From: Ectopseudomonas mendocina
GTDB taxonomy: Bacteria > Pseudomonadota > Gammaproteobacteria > Pseudomonadales > Pseudomonadaceae
DNA length: 64,000 nt
Direction: 5' to 3'
Assembly (NCBI RefSeq): GCF_007049795.1
Contig: NZ_SCFY01000015.1
Coordinates: forward strand, 1-64,000
Shown here: in pieces, positions 1 to 8,472 of the stretch
Position numbering within the stretch: position 1 is the stretch's first letter
How the letters are laid out: each line of letters starts with the position of its first letter
Made by a program: the position numbers and the translations under genes
The notes under the pieces: generated by a model
Told to the model about the DNA's origin: nothing
What the model saw: the letters and a program-made list of their open reading frames with translations, nothing else
Database searches by the model: none

Positions 1-63
1 CCAATCGTGTGCCTGAACCCGGAGCGGGAAGCGGTACTGCAGCAAACATCAAAGGCAGCGTGA
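1..63 (+). CDS. C-terminal end of a truncated upstream gene
   Basis: An open frame enters from the left edge and ends at TGA 61-63, leaving 20 residues that include LNPERE. It stops 38 bases before the AhpD-like gene on the same strand, so the two could be one transcript. AhpD-like genes often follow ECF sigma factor genes of the SigJ type, and an Asn-Pro near the end would fit such a tail. That is a guess from context; the fragment is too short to assign. Confidence 0.35.
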   Translation, partial: PIVCLNPEREAVLQQTSKAA

Positions 64-100
64 CACGCTCACGCGACAACTACCTTGAAAATCGCCGTCT

Positions 101-550
101 ATGACTCGTCTTGATTGGTTTGAGGCCTCACCCGGTGCAGCTAAAGCACTGGGAGGGCTGCACCATTACGTCACCACCGGAACGAACCTGCCGCCTCAGC
201 TCATCCATCTCGTGTTCTTGCGGGCATCGCAAATCAATGGATGCGCGCACTGCATCGATATCCATTCGCGAGACTTGATCAAGGGAGGTATGTCAGTAGA
301 AAAGCTCGTTCTGGTGCCGGTATGGCATGAGGCCGCGCATCTGTTTTCCGAGCAGGAACGTTCCGCCCTGGCCTGGACGGAAGAAGTGACCCTGGTCAGC
401 GAAACGCATGTTTCCGACGAGGCTTATGCCGCGGCATCGTCCGCATTCAATCCGAAAGACCTGGTCGATCTCACGGCCGCTATCGCAGCCATGAACGCGT
501 TCAACCGCATGGGTGTCAGCTTTCGCTTGAGCCCTGCTGAGAAGGCGTAA
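101..550 (+). CDS. AhpD-like carboxymuconolactone decarboxylase family protein
   Basis: The 149-residue protein has the hallmark of AhpD-like peroxidases: a CAHC redox pair at about residues 48-51 followed by His 55 (CxxCxxxH). The all-helical body and length are usual for the single-domain family. Members act as cytosolic alkylhydroperoxidases or thiol-dependent oxidoreductases that remove organic peroxides; the substrate cannot be told from sequence. It lies just downstream of the fragment at the window edge and upstream of a convergent MFS gene. The ATG at 101 is the first in frame, and no strong ribosome-binding site is visible before it. Confidence 0.85.
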   Translation: MTRLDWFEASPGAAKALGGLHHYVTTGTNLPPQLIHLVFLRASQINGCAHCIDIHSRDLIKGGMSVEKLVLVPVWHEAAHLFSEQERSALAWTEEVTLVSETHVSDEAYAAASSAFNPKDLVDLTAAIAAMNAFNRMGVSFRLSPAEKA

Positions 551-600
551 ACCGGAAGGGGGTGGAGTCGTTCAATCCGCCCCTTCCCAGTTGTTCCCTC

Positions 601-1767
601 TCAGGCCACCGCAGCCGTCACTGCCCTGGAACGCCAGGCAAAACCCAGCACCATCAGCAGCCCCAGCCCGGCCATCGCAGCGCCAGCCAGCGAGATCGCC
701 GGATAGCCCAGCCCCGCCTTGATCACCGCACCGCCCAGCGCTGCGCCAATAGCGTTGCCCAGGTTGAAGGCACCGATATTTACCGCCGAGGCCAGGTTGG
801 GGGCGGCCTTGGCCGCCTCCATCACGCGCATCTGTAGCGGCGGCACGATGGCGAAGCTGGCGATGCCCCAGATCAGGATGGCTACGGCGGCTGGTAGCGG
901 CCAGCGCATCAGCACGGTGAAGGCCAGCAAGACCAGAATCAGCGCACTCAGCGAGACGATCAGGGTGCGGTCGACGGAGCGATCCGCCGCCTTGCCGCCC
1001 CACACGTTGCCCAGCGTCAGACCGATGCCGTACAGCACCAGCATGGCGGTGATGAAGGCGGTGGAGGCCTGGGTCTCGCTGCTGAGGATCGGCGCGATAT
1101 AGGTGAACACGGTGAACATCGCGCTGGAACCGATCACGGTCAGGGCCAGCGCCGCCAACACCGGGCCACGACCCAGCACGCGGATTTCGGCCAGTACGCC
1201 ATCGCTTTTCGGCAGCGGCACATTGGGCAGCGCGAACCACAGCGAGACCATCGCCAACACACCGAGGCCGGTGATGCCCCAGAACGCCGTGCGCCAGCCA
1301 AACACCTCACCAAACCAGGCAGCCAGCGGTACGCCGCCGATGGTCGCCAGGGTCAGGCCCATGAACATCGCTGCCACCGCCCCTGCTCGCTTGTCTGGCG
1401 CGACCACGCTGGCGGCAACGATGGAGCCGACGCCGAAGAAGGCGCCGTGGTTCAGCGAGGTCACCACCCGCGCAATCAACAGGCTGTAGTAGTCGGTCGC
1501 CAGGGCCGACATCAGGTTGCCCAGGGTGAAGATGGCCATCAGCCCGATCAGCAGATAGCGCCGGGGAATCTTGCCGGTGGTCAGGGTCATCAATGGCGCG
1601 CCGAGCAGCACGCCGAGGGCGTAGGCGCTGACCAGCAGGCCGGCAGCGGGAATGGAAACGCCGAGATCGCTGGCGATACCCGGCAACATGCCCATGGGGG
1701 CGAACTCGGTAACGCCGATGCCGAAGGCACCGATGGCGAGTGCAACAAGGGGTGGATTGATACGCAT
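601..1767 (-). CDS. MFS transporter, DHA1 family (AraJ/YdhP-like efflux)
   Basis: The 388-residue inner-membrane protein has about twelve hydrophobic segments and the usual DHA1 length. Its N-terminus (GVTEFAPMGMLPGIASDLG) is typical of the AraJ/YdhP/PbuE-like proton-driven exporters, which extrude sugars, purines or drugs. The start is preceded by AAGGAG at good spacing. It is transcribed divergently from a LysR regulator with 95 bases between the two starts, the usual arrangement for a regulator controlling its neighbouring exporter. The substrate is unknown. Confidence 0.88.
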   Translation of the reverse strand: MRINPPLVALAIGAFGIGVTEFAPMGMLPGIASDLGVSIPAAGLLVSAYALGVLLGAPLMTLTTGKIPRRYLLIGLMAIFTLGNLMSALATDYYSLLIARVVTSLNHGAFFGVGSIVAASVVAPDKRAGAVAAMFMGLTLATIGGVPLAAWFGEVFGWRTAFWGITGLGVLAMVSLWFALPNVPLPKSDGVLAEIRVLGRGPVLAALALTVIGSSAMFTVFTYIAPILSSETQASTAFITAMLVLYGIGLTLGNVWGGKAADRSVDRTLIVSLSALILVLLAFTVLMRWPLPAAVAILIWGIASFAIVPPLQMRVMEAAKAAPNLASAVNIGAFNLGNAIGAALGGAVIKAGLGYPAISLAGAAMAGLGLLMVLGFAWRSRAVTAAVA

Positions 1768-1834
1768 GGAATGGCTCCTTATCTATGCCGCGAATGCTAC
1801 GATCCAGCCTTTAGCGGCGGTAGATGGCTTTTCT

Positions 1835-1850
1835 AGCAAACACCTTTGCT
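1835..1850. promoter_or_regulatory. Candidate LysR operator in the MFS/LysR intergenic region
   Basis: The 16-base dyad AGCAAACACCTTTGCT (6-base arms, 4-base gap) lies 12 bases upstream of the LysR start codon. It is the clearest palindrome in the divergent intergenic region. LysR proteins commonly bind interrupted dyads overlapping their own promoter, so autoregulation is plausible. No experimental support is implied. Confidence 0.4.
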
Positions 1851-1862
1851 TACGGAGCACAA

Positions 1863-2756
1863 ATGGACATAGGCGGTAGATCAGGTGACATGGCGGTGTT
1901 CACCACCGTGGCGGAGGAAGGCAGCCTGTCGGCCGCTGCACGTGCACTGGGGCTGACACCTTCGGCGGTCAGCCGGATCATCGCCCGCACCGAACAACGC
2001 CTCGGCACGCGCCTGCTGCTGCGCACCGCCCGCGCAATCACCTTTACTGCCGAGGGCGAGGCGTATCTGCGTGGCGCCCTGCGCATCCTCGCCGATATGG
2101 CGGAGGTCGAAGAAGCCATCGCCGACCAGGGCGTGCAACGAGGTCGCTTGCGCGTCAGCGCCGCGCTCGGCCATGGCCGGATGACCATCGTGCCGCTGGT
2201 GGCGGAATTCAGCGCGCGTTACCCGAACATCACCGTTGACCTCAGCCTGGGCGACGAGGTGGTCGACATTCTCGGTGGCCAGGCTGATGTGGCCGTGCGC
2301 TTCGGCCATCTGCCAGACAGCCCCTTGACCGCACGAAAAGTCGGCGAAACCGGCCAAGTGGTGGTGGCCTCCCCCGACTATCTGCAACGCCATGGCACGC
2401 CGCAGCAGCCGGAAGACCTGCTGCAGCACAACTGCCTGCGCTTTAATTTCCGCCGCGCCGAACCCAACTGGCCCTTTACCCGCGATGGCCAGGCGTTCTC
2501 GCTCAAGGTCTGCGGCAATATCGAATGCAGCAGCGGCGAAGCGCTGGCGCAATTTGCCCGGGTCGGCGCCGGCATCGCGCGCATCGGTGAATTCAGCGTG
2601 GCCGAAGACCTGCAGCGCGGCGACCTGGTACCGCTGCTGCAAGCCTTCAACCCCGACGACCGGGAGCCGATTCATGCGGTGTTCATCGGCGGCCCGGCAA
2701 TGCCAGCGCGGGTGCGGGTGTTCGTGGATTTTCTGGTGGAACATCACCGGATGTGA
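1863..2756 (+). CDS. LysR family transcriptional regulator
   Basis: The protein has 297 residues: an N-terminal winged helix-turn-helix (roughly residues 5-64, with the LTPSAVSRIIARTEQRLG recognition stretch) and a LysR substrate-binding domain from about residue 90 to the end. I chose ATG 1863 because GGAG lies seven bases upstream. An ATG at 1824 would add 13 residues, lacks a ribosome-binding site and would run through the candidate operator. It is divergent from the MFS exporter gene, which is its likely target. The binding domain resembles the regulators found next to DHA1 exporters. Confidence 0.9.
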   Translation: MDIGGRSGDMAVFTTVAEEGSLSAAARALGLTPSAVSRIIARTEQRLGTRLLLRTARAITFTAEGEAYLRGALRILADMAEVEEAIADQGVQRGRLRVSAALGHGRMTIVPLVAEFSARYPNITVDLSLGDEVVDILGGQADVAVRFGHLPDSPLTARKVGETGQVVVASPDYLQRHGTPQQPEDLLQHNCLRFNFRRAEPNWPFTRDGQAFSLKVCGNIECSSGEALAQFARVGAGIARIGEFSVAEDLQRGDLVPLLQAFNPDDREPIHAVFIGGPAMPARVRVFVDFLVEHHRM

Positions 2757-2768
2757 GCATCGGCGGGG

Positions 2769-3080
2769 TCAACACTGATCCCAGATTTCGATGCCTAGCT
2801 CAGCATCGGGCGGACATGCATCAATCCGCTCTTGAAGCACTTCGGGCGTGAAGTAAAGCGCCGGGGACATTCTTCGGTTTGCCGGCAGCCTCGGCAGTAT
2901 GTCGCTGGCCGAGCCCCTGTACAGGCTGGGGAAGTTGTCAGAGCGGGTCTGCGTGAGCTTCCCGGCTTCGGCCAGTTCATCGACCCACCGCGGCCACCCA
3001 GCCTCCCAGAGCGCCAGGGTGTTTTCCCCTCGAACCGACTCAACGTCGGGGTACATATAGATCCGCATCTGATAGCTCAT
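2769..3080 (-). CDS. Hypothetical protein coupled to a MarR regulator
   Basis: This 103-residue protein is rich in Trp, Pro and acidic residues and has no signal peptide, membrane segment or motif that I recognise. Its ATG follows the TGA of the MarR gene directly (TGA-ATG), which implies translational coupling, so it probably belongs to the same transcript. It could be an accessory of the regulator or a passenger in the operon. The coding assignment rests on the junction and a clean frame. Confidence 0.6.
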   Translation of the reverse strand: MSYQMRIYMYPDVESVRGENTLALWEAGWPRWVDELAEAGKLTQTRSDNFPSLYRGSASDILPRLPANRRMSPALYFTPEVLQERIDACPPDAELGIEIWDQC

Positions 3081-3587
3081 TCAGCGTACTCCCTCGCGCT
3101 CAACCAACCCCGCCAACAACTTGCCATGCAATTCATGCAACGTGCGCTGCTCGTCAGCGGTCAATCCTGAAAGCACGCGCTGCAGGTTGGCCACATGGCC
3201 TTCGAGCATGCCGTCGATCAGTTCGAACCCAGCCGGCGTCAACGCCACCAGCACACCACGGCGGTCACTGGGGTGTTTGCGCCGTTCGATCAGCCCGGCC
3301 TTTTCCAGGCGGTCGATACGACTGGTCATGCCGCCCGAGGAAATCATCGCGCTCTCGTAAAGCGCCGTGGGCATCAGTGCGTAAGGCTCACCCGAGCGGC
3401 GCAAGGTAGCAAGCAGGTCGAACTCCCCGGCCTGCAAGTCGTGCTCGGTGAAGAATGGCAACAGGTGATCACGCGTGATCACTTGGCTGAGCTCGCCCAG
3501 GCGGCCAATCACCGCCATGGAAAAACCATCCAGATCCGGGCGCTGTCGAAGCCATTGCTCGGCAGCCAATTGTGCGCGGTCTTGCAT
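3081..3587 (-). CDS. MarR family transcriptional regulator
   Basis: The 168-residue protein has a central winged helix-turn-helix. SSGGMTSRIDRLEKAGLIER is the recognition helix and start of the wing, and KHPSDRRGVLVALT is the wing tip with its conserved DRR. Flanking helices would form the dimer interface. The gene is divergent from an EamA exporter gene, and an 18-base perfect palindrome lies between them, so it probably represses both. The ligand is unknown. It is followed immediately by the 103-residue hypothetical gene. Confidence 0.9.
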   Translation of the reverse strand: MQDRAQLAAEQWLRQRPDLDGFSMAVIGRLGELSQVITRDHLLPFFTEHDLQAGEFDLLATLRRSGEPYALMPTALYESAMISSGGMTSRIDRLEKAGLIERRKHPSDRRGVLVALTPAGFELIDGMLEGHVANLQRVLSGLTADEQRTLHELHGKLLAGLVEREGVR

Positions 3588-3600
3588 ATCGCCCTCGATT

Positions 3601-3618
3601 TATCTTGATATCAAGATA
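3601..3618. promoter_or_regulatory. Perfect 18-bp palindrome, probable MarR operator
   Basis: TATCTTGATATCAAGATA is identical to its reverse complement. It lies 14 bases upstream of the MarR start codon and 54 bases upstream of the EamA start. Size and symmetry match the sites bound by dimers of MarR proteins, so one operator could control both divergent promoters. Function is inferred from symmetry and position. Confidence 0.7.
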
Positions 3619-3672
3619 CTTTTTAAAAAGAATGTTTGCATCGTAACGCATCCATCCTCAGGAGACAGCTGC

Positions 3673-4575
3673 ATGCCCGGCTCCCAATTTCGTCCCGTTC
3701 TCGCCTTGTCACTATTGCTGACCATCGGCGCCCTGATGGGACTGACCAGCATCCTGGTGAAACTGGCCGGCAACGTTGGCTGGCCGGCCATGGCCTACCT
3801 GCTCTGGAGCTTGCTGGGCGGCGGCTTGCTGCTGTTGCTGTTCACCTGGATACGCGGCGAGCGCCCCGGCATCAGCCCAGGGTTGCTGGGTTACTACCTG
3901 GCCTCGGGGCTGCTCAGCATCGCGGTGCCGAATGGTTTGCTGTTCAGCTCCATCGGCCATGTCGGCGCCGGGTTCGCCTCGATGTGCCTGGCCTTCCCGC
4001 CTTTGATCACCTACCTGCTGGCCCTGGCTTTGCGCATGGAGGGACTGAGCCGCATTCGTCTGCTGGGCATCTGCATCGGTCTGGCCGGCAGCCTGCTATT
4101 GGCACTGGGCAAGCTCAACGCGGGCGACAGCCCCCTGCTGTGGGTGCTGGCGGCGCTCTGCGTGCCGGTGTTTCTGGCGCTCGGCAACATCTACCGTGCC
4201 CGCTACTGGCCGCAAGGGGCCAGCCCGCTGTCCCTGGCACCCGGCATGCTGCTCGGCGGCGCGCTGCTGCTGGTGCCGCTGGGCCTGCTCGGCGTCGACC
4301 TCGCACCGCGTTTGCAAGGTACTGCGGCCGTGGGCCTGCTGGTCTTGCAAATGCTGCTGTTCGCGGCGGTCTATGCGCTGTTCTTCGTCCTGCAGAACCT
4401 GGCCGGCACAGTGTTTCTCAGCCAGATCGGTTCGGTCGCGGCAATCACTGGCGCCGCCGTCGCCATCGGCCTGCTCGGCGAACAGGGCAGCCTGTCGATG
4501 CTGCTGGCGGCGCTGTGCATCGTCGGCGGCGTGCTGCTGGTGGCCTGGCGTGACGCGAAGGAGGCACAAGCATGA
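3673..4575 (+). CDS. EamA/DMT superfamily transporter
   Basis: The 300-residue inner-membrane protein has about ten hydrophobic helices in two EamA-type halves, the normal layout for drug/metabolite exporters such as RhaT- or YdcZ-like proteins. ATG 3673 is preceded by AGGAG. A longer frame reaching back to 3475 would cross the MarR gene and the operator and is not credible. It is divergent from the MarR gene, so ligand-induced export is likely. The substrate is unknown. Confidence 0.85.
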   Translation: MPGSQFRPVLALSLLLTIGALMGLTSILVKLAGNVGWPAMAYLLWSLLGGGLLLLLFTWIRGERPGISPGLLGYYLASGLLSIAVPNGLLFSSIGHVGAGFASMCLAFPPLITYLLALALRMEGLSRIRLLGICIGLAGSLLLALGKLNAGDSPLLWVLAALCVPVFLALGNIYRARYWPQGASPLSLAPGMLLGGALLLVPLGLLGVDLAPRLQGTAAVGLLVLQMLLFAAVYALFFVLQNLAGTVFLSQIGSVAAITGAAVAIGLLGEQGSLSMLLAALCIVGGVLLVAWRDAKEAQA

Positions 4576-4590
4576 AGCGCCAGCGCGTAG

Positions 4591-4622
4591 GGCGGACTCA
4601 GGAGCGAAGCGAACAGTCCGCC
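4591..4622. repeat. Short intergenic inverted repeat
   Basis: The arms GGCGGACT and AGTCCGCC flank a 16-base GAAGCGA-containing loop. A degenerate relative (GGGCAGAT ... AATCCGCC with AGCGAAC nearby) occurs near 50525-50577, so this looks like a dispersed palindromic unit rather than a one-off hairpin. Confidence 0.45.
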
Positions 4623-4659
4623 GGGCCACTCGGCGCACCCCGCAGGTAAGTGACGCAAT

Positions 4660-4688
4660 GAAAAACGCCACCCGAAGGTGGCGTTTTC
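4660..4688. terminator. Bidirectional terminator between EamA gene and fadD1
   Basis: The stem ACGCCACC/GGTGGCGT has a CGAA loop (UUCG on the minus strand) and is flanked by A and T runs on both sides. It lies between the convergent ends of the EamA gene and fadD1 and can serve both. Confidence 0.8.
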
Positions 4689-4703
4689 ATCAGCAAGCTC
4701 GAA

Positions 4704-6392
4704 TCACTTCTTGCCCAGCTTCTTCAGCTCTTCGTCGCGCAGTTCGCGGCGCAGGATCTTGCCGACGTTGGTGGTCGGCAGCACGTCGCGGAACTCGACG
4801 GCCTTGGGCACCTTGTAGCCGGTGAGGTTGGCGCGCATGTGCTCCATCACCTGCTCCTTGGTCACGCTTTCGCCCGGTTTGACCACCACGAACACCTTGA
4901 TCGCCTCGCCGGATTTTTCGTCCGGCACACCGATGGCGGCGCACTGCAGCACGCCCGGCAGGGTCGCCAGCACGTCTTCCAGCTCGTTCGGATAAACGTT
5001 GAAGCCGGACACCAGAATCATGTCCTTCTTGCGGTCGACGATACGCAGGTAGCCATCTTCCTGGATCAGGCCGATATCACCGGTTTTCAGCCAGCCGTCG
5101 GCGTCGAGGATTTCATCGGTGGCTTCCTGGCGCTGCCAGTAGCCCTTCATCACCTGCGGGCCTTTCACGCACAGCTCGCCGATTTCGCCGATAGCCAGCT
5201 CCTGGCCGTCGTCATTGATGATCTTGCACAGCGTCGAAGGCACCGGAATGCCGATGGTACCGAGCTGGATGGCGCTGAACGGGTTGACCGTGGCCACCGG
5301 GCTGGTCTCGGTCATGCCGAAGCCTTCGCAGATGGCGCAGCCGGTGACTTCCTTCCAGCGCTCGGCGGTCGCCAGCTGCAGGGCCATGCCGCCGGAAACG
5401 GTGAGCTTGAGCGCGGAGAAATCCAGCCTGCGGAAGTCCTCGTTGTTACACAGCGCAACGAACAGGGTGTTGAGACCAACGAAGCCGGTGAAGCGGTACT
5501 TGGCCAGGTCCTTGACCACCGCCGGCAGGTCGCGCGGGTTGGTCAGCAGGATGTTGTGGCCGCCGATCAGCATCATCGCCATGCAATGGAAGGTGAAGGC
5601 GTAGATGTGGTACAGCGGCAGCGGCGCGATCAGCACCTCGCAACCTTCATCGAGGTTGGCTCCCATCAGTTCCTTGACCTGCAGCATGTTGGCCACCAGG
5701 TTGCGATGGGTAAGCATGGCGCCCTTGGCCACACCCGTAGTGCCACCGGTGTACTGCAGCACGGCGATATCGTCGTTGCGCGGGTTGGCTTCACTGAAGC
5801 TCTGACCACGGCCCTTGGCCAGGGCATCGTTGAGCCTGACCGCCTGCGGCAGGTTGTAGGCCGGCACCATCTTCTTCACGTGCTTGATCACGGCATTGAC
5901 CAGCAGACGCTTGAAGGTCGGCAGCATGTCGCCGACTTCGGTGACGATCACGGTTTTGACACCGGTCTTGGGCACGACCTGCTCGGCCAGGTGGGCCATA
6001 TTGGCCAGGCAGATCAGCGCCTTGGCGCCGGAGTCGTTGAACTGGTGCTCCATTTCCCGCGCGGTGTACAGCGGGTTGGTGTTGACCACCACCAGACCGG
6101 CGCGCATGGCACCGAAGACCACGATGGGGTACTGCAGGACGTTGGGCAACTGCACGGCGATGCGGTCGCCGGGCTTGAGATCGGTGTGTTTCTGCAGGTA
6201 GGCGGCGAAGTCACCGGAGAGTTTGTAGATCTCACCATAGGTGAGGGTCTTGCCCAGGTTGCTGAAAGCAGGCTTGTCGGCGAAGCGTTGGCAGGACTCT
6301 TTCAATACCGCGAGGATATTCGGGTACTGGTCGGGATTGATTTCGGCAGCGACCCCAACGGGATACTTGTCCTTCCAGAAGTTTTCGGTCAT
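4704..6392 (-). CDS. fadD1: Long-chain-fatty-acid-CoA ligase FadD1
   Basis: The 562-residue acyl-CoA synthetase activates fatty acids with ATP and CoA for beta-oxidation. The AMP-binding P-loop YTGGTTGVAKGAML lies at about residues 214-227. The fatty-acyl-CoA synthetase signature (DGWLKTGDIG ... DRKKDMILVSGFNVYPNELED) lies in the C-terminal third, followed by the mobile C-terminal lobe ending in KILRRELR. It is paralogous to the gene at 6777-8465, and the tandem is characteristic of Pseudomonas; in P. aeruginosa FadD1 prefers long chains. The start is preceded by TAGGAG. A 384-base gap separates it from fadD2, so it probably has its own promoter. Confidence 0.95.
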   Translation of the reverse strand: MTENFWKDKYPVGVAAEINPDQYPNILAVLKESCQRFADKPAFSNLGKTLTYGEIYKLSGDFAAYLQKHTDLKPGDRIAVQLPNVLQYPIVVFGAMRAGLVVVNTNPLYTAREMEHQFNDSGAKALICLANMAHLAEQVVPKTGVKTVIVTEVGDMLPTFKRLLVNAVIKHVKKMVPAYNLPQAVRLNDALAKGRGQSFSEANPRNDDIAVLQYTGGTTGVAKGAMLTHRNLVANMLQVKELMGANLDEGCEVLIAPLPLYHIYAFTFHCMAMMLIGGHNILLTNPRDLPAVVKDLAKYRFTGFVGLNTLFVALCNNEDFRRLDFSALKLTVSGGMALQLATAERWKEVTGCAICEGFGMTETSPVATVNPFSAIQLGTIGIPVPSTLCKIINDDGQELAIGEIGELCVKGPQVMKGYWQRQEATDEILDADGWLKTGDIGLIQEDGYLRIVDRKKDMILVSGFNVYPNELEDVLATLPGVLQCAAIGVPDEKSGEAIKVFVVVKPGESVTKEQVMEHMRANLTGYKVPKAVEFRDVLPTTNVGKILRRELRDEELKKLGKK

Positions 6393-6776
6393 GGAAGCCC
6401 ACTCCTAAGCAACAGCTGATCTTCACCGCGCGAAGGCGGTTGTTTGTTGTGTGTTTAGCTCGCTTTACCGCTGGCCAGGGGCCCGGAAGCGCGCCGAGAG
6501 TAGCAGCTTTGCCAGAGGCCCACCAGCACCAAGCACGGGCCACAGAGTAATGGAAGTGACCAAAAGACGCACAAGAGTCACAATCGATTATCGACCGATG
6601 AAAACGCGGAGAAGCCTCTAGCTCGCTTATTGCCGCGCATAGAGACTAGCTCGGCCAAGCTGCACCGACAGTGCGGGGGTCGACGAAACGAGCGCTAGCG
6701 GTTACCAAATCACAACAATTGATCGGCCATTGCGGCAGATGGGCGGCCTCCCCCTGTGCGGGAGAGGCCGAGGGGA
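6393..6776. other. Intergenic region between fadD2 and fadD1
   Basis: This 384-base stretch has no credible gene. It must hold the fadD1 promoter and leader on the minus strand, but I see no convincing -10/-35 pair and no clear PsrA/FadR-type dyad. At the fadD2 end (6745-6769) a GC-rich hairpin (GGCCTCTCCC/GGGGGAGGCC on the minus strand) could attenuate or end the fadD2 transcript, though it lacks a T-run. Confidence 0.4.
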
Positions 6777-8465
6777 TCAGGCGATATCGCGCAGTTCGCG
6801 GCGCAGGATCTTGCCGACCGGGGTCATCGGCAGCGAGTCCTTGAACACGATGTGCTTCGGCACCTTGTAGCCGGTGAAGTTTTCCTTGCAGTAGGCCTTG
6901 AGCTCTTCGACAGTCACACCGCCATCGCGCGGCACCACGAACAGCTTGACCACCTCGCCGGATTTCTCGTCCGGCACGCCGATGGCCGCACAGCTGGCGA
7001 CTTTCGGGTGAGCCATGACCACGTCCTCGATCTCGTTGGGGTACACGTTGAAACCCGAAACGATGATCATGTCCTTCTTGCGGTCGACGATACGCACGAA
7101 ACCATCCGAGTCGATCACCGCGATATCGCCGGTCTTGAACCAGCCTTCGGCATCGAGCACCTCGGCGGTGGCTTCCTCGCGCTGCCAATAGCCCTTCATC
7201 ACCTGCGGACCCTTGATGCACAGCTCGCCACGCTCGCCGGTCGGCAGCTCGTTGCCATCATCATCGATCACCTTGAACGCCGTGCCCGGCACCGGAATGC
7301 CGACCGTGCCCAGGCGCGCCTTGTCGCCATAGGGGTTGGTGCTGGCCACCGGTGAGGTCTCGGTCAGGCCGTAACCCTCCACCACGGTACAGCCGGTCAC
7401 CTGCTGCCAGCGTTCGGCAGTCGCCTTGACCAGCGCGGTACCGCCGGAGTTGGTGACCTTGAGGCTGGAGAAGTCCAGATTCTTGAAATCCGGATGATCC
7501 ATCAGCGCGACGAACAGGGTATTGAGGCCCAGCAGCGCGGAGAACTTCCACTTGCCCAGTTCCTTGACGAAGCCGGGAATGTCGCGCGGATTGGTGATCA
7601 GCACGTTGTGGTTGCCGTTGACCATCATGCACATGCAGTTCGCGGTGAAGGCATAGATGTGGTACAGCGGCAGCGGCGCGATCATGATCTCCTGGCCCTG
7701 CTTCATCAGCGGCGTGCCGTCCGGGCCGAGCTGCGACAGGCAGGCGTCGACCTGCAACATATTGGCCACCAGGTTGCCGTGGGTGAGCATGGCGCCCTTG
7801 GCCACACCGGTGGTGCCACCGGTGTACTGCAGCACGGCAATATCGTCGTGGCCGGCCGTGACCGGCGCCAGCGCCTGGCTCTGCCCCTGCTTGAGCACCT
7901 GTTTGAAGGGGATGGCCTGGGGCAGATGGTAGTCAGGCACCATCTTCTTGACCTTCTTCACCACGGTATTGACCAGCCAGCCCTTGAGGCTCGGCAGCAG
8001 GTCGCCCATCTTCGCCTCGATCAGGTACTCGATCTCGGTATCGGGCAGCACTTCCTGCACCAGCTTGCCGAACATGTTCAGGTACACCAGCGCGCGCACA
8101 CCGGCATCCTTGAACTGATGGCGCATCTCACGGGCGGTATACAGCGGGTTGGTGTTGACCACGATCAGCCCGGCGCGCATGGCGCCGAACACCGCGACCG
8201 GATACTGCAGCACGTTGGGCATTTGTACGGCGATGCGATCACCCGGCTTGAGGTCGGTCCGCTTCTGCAGGTAGGCGGCGAAGGCCGCGGAGAGGCGATC
8301 CAGCTCGGCATAGGTCAGCGTGACACCGAGATTGCTGAAGGCCGGACGGTCGGCGAAGCGCTTGCACGAGCGCTCGAACACTTCGATCACCGACTTGTAG
8401 CTGGACAGGTCGATGTCGTTGGGCACGCCAGGGGCGCGTTTGTCGTTCCAGAAATCAGGTTGCAT
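6777..8465 (-). CDS. fadD2: Long-chain-fatty-acid-CoA ligase FadD2
   Basis: The 562-residue paralogue of FadD1 has the same domain order: P-loop YTGGTTGVAKGAML, the signature EGWFKTGDIAVIDSDG and DRKKDMIIVSGFNVYPNEIED, and a C-terminal KILRRELRD. It activates fatty acids to acyl-CoA on the inner face of the membrane. In P. aeruginosa FadD2 favours shorter chains than FadD1, so the pair broadens substrate range; that is family knowledge. It is divergent from an alpha/beta hydrolase gene. The octamer AAGAACAA overlaps the start codon and matches the Hfq/Crc target motif, suggesting catabolite repression of translation. Confidence 0.94.
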   Translation of the reverse strand: MQPDFWNDKRAPGVPNDIDLSSYKSVIEVFERSCKRFADRPAFSNLGVTLTYAELDRLSAAFAAYLQKRTDLKPGDRIAVQMPNVLQYPVAVFGAMRAGLIVVNTNPLYTAREMRHQFKDAGVRALVYLNMFGKLVQEVLPDTEIEYLIEAKMGDLLPSLKGWLVNTVVKKVKKMVPDYHLPQAIPFKQVLKQGQSQALAPVTAGHDDIAVLQYTGGTTGVAKGAMLTHGNLVANMLQVDACLSQLGPDGTPLMKQGQEIMIAPLPLYHIYAFTANCMCMMVNGNHNVLITNPRDIPGFVKELGKWKFSALLGLNTLFVALMDHPDFKNLDFSSLKVTNSGGTALVKATAERWQQVTGCTVVEGYGLTETSPVASTNPYGDKARLGTVGIPVPGTAFKVIDDDGNELPTGERGELCIKGPQVMKGYWQREEATAEVLDAEGWFKTGDIAVIDSDGFVRIVDRKKDMIIVSGFNVYPNEIEDVVMAHPKVASCAAIGVPDEKSGEVVKLFVVPRDGGVTVEELKAYCKENFTGYKVPKHIVFKDSLPMTPVGKILRRELRDIA

Positions 8466-8472
8466 TGTTCTT
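8465..8472 (-). promoter_or_regulatory. Candidate Hfq/Crc (CA) motif at the fadD2 start
   Basis: On the minus strand AAGAACAA fits AANAANAA exactly; its last A is the first base of the fadD2 ATG. In pseudomonads such motifs beside start codons are bound by Hfq with Crc to block translation when preferred carbon sources are present. The same octamer lies before opdH in this window. Confidence 0.45.

Noticed and set aside
4839..6419. A 526-residue open frame antisense to fadD1
   Set aside because: It is the His- and Gln-rich mirror of fadD1; a similar mirror lies on fadD2.
6745..6769. Strong terminator of fadD2
   Set aside because: The hairpin is good but there is no T-run after it, so I describe it only within the intergenic entry.
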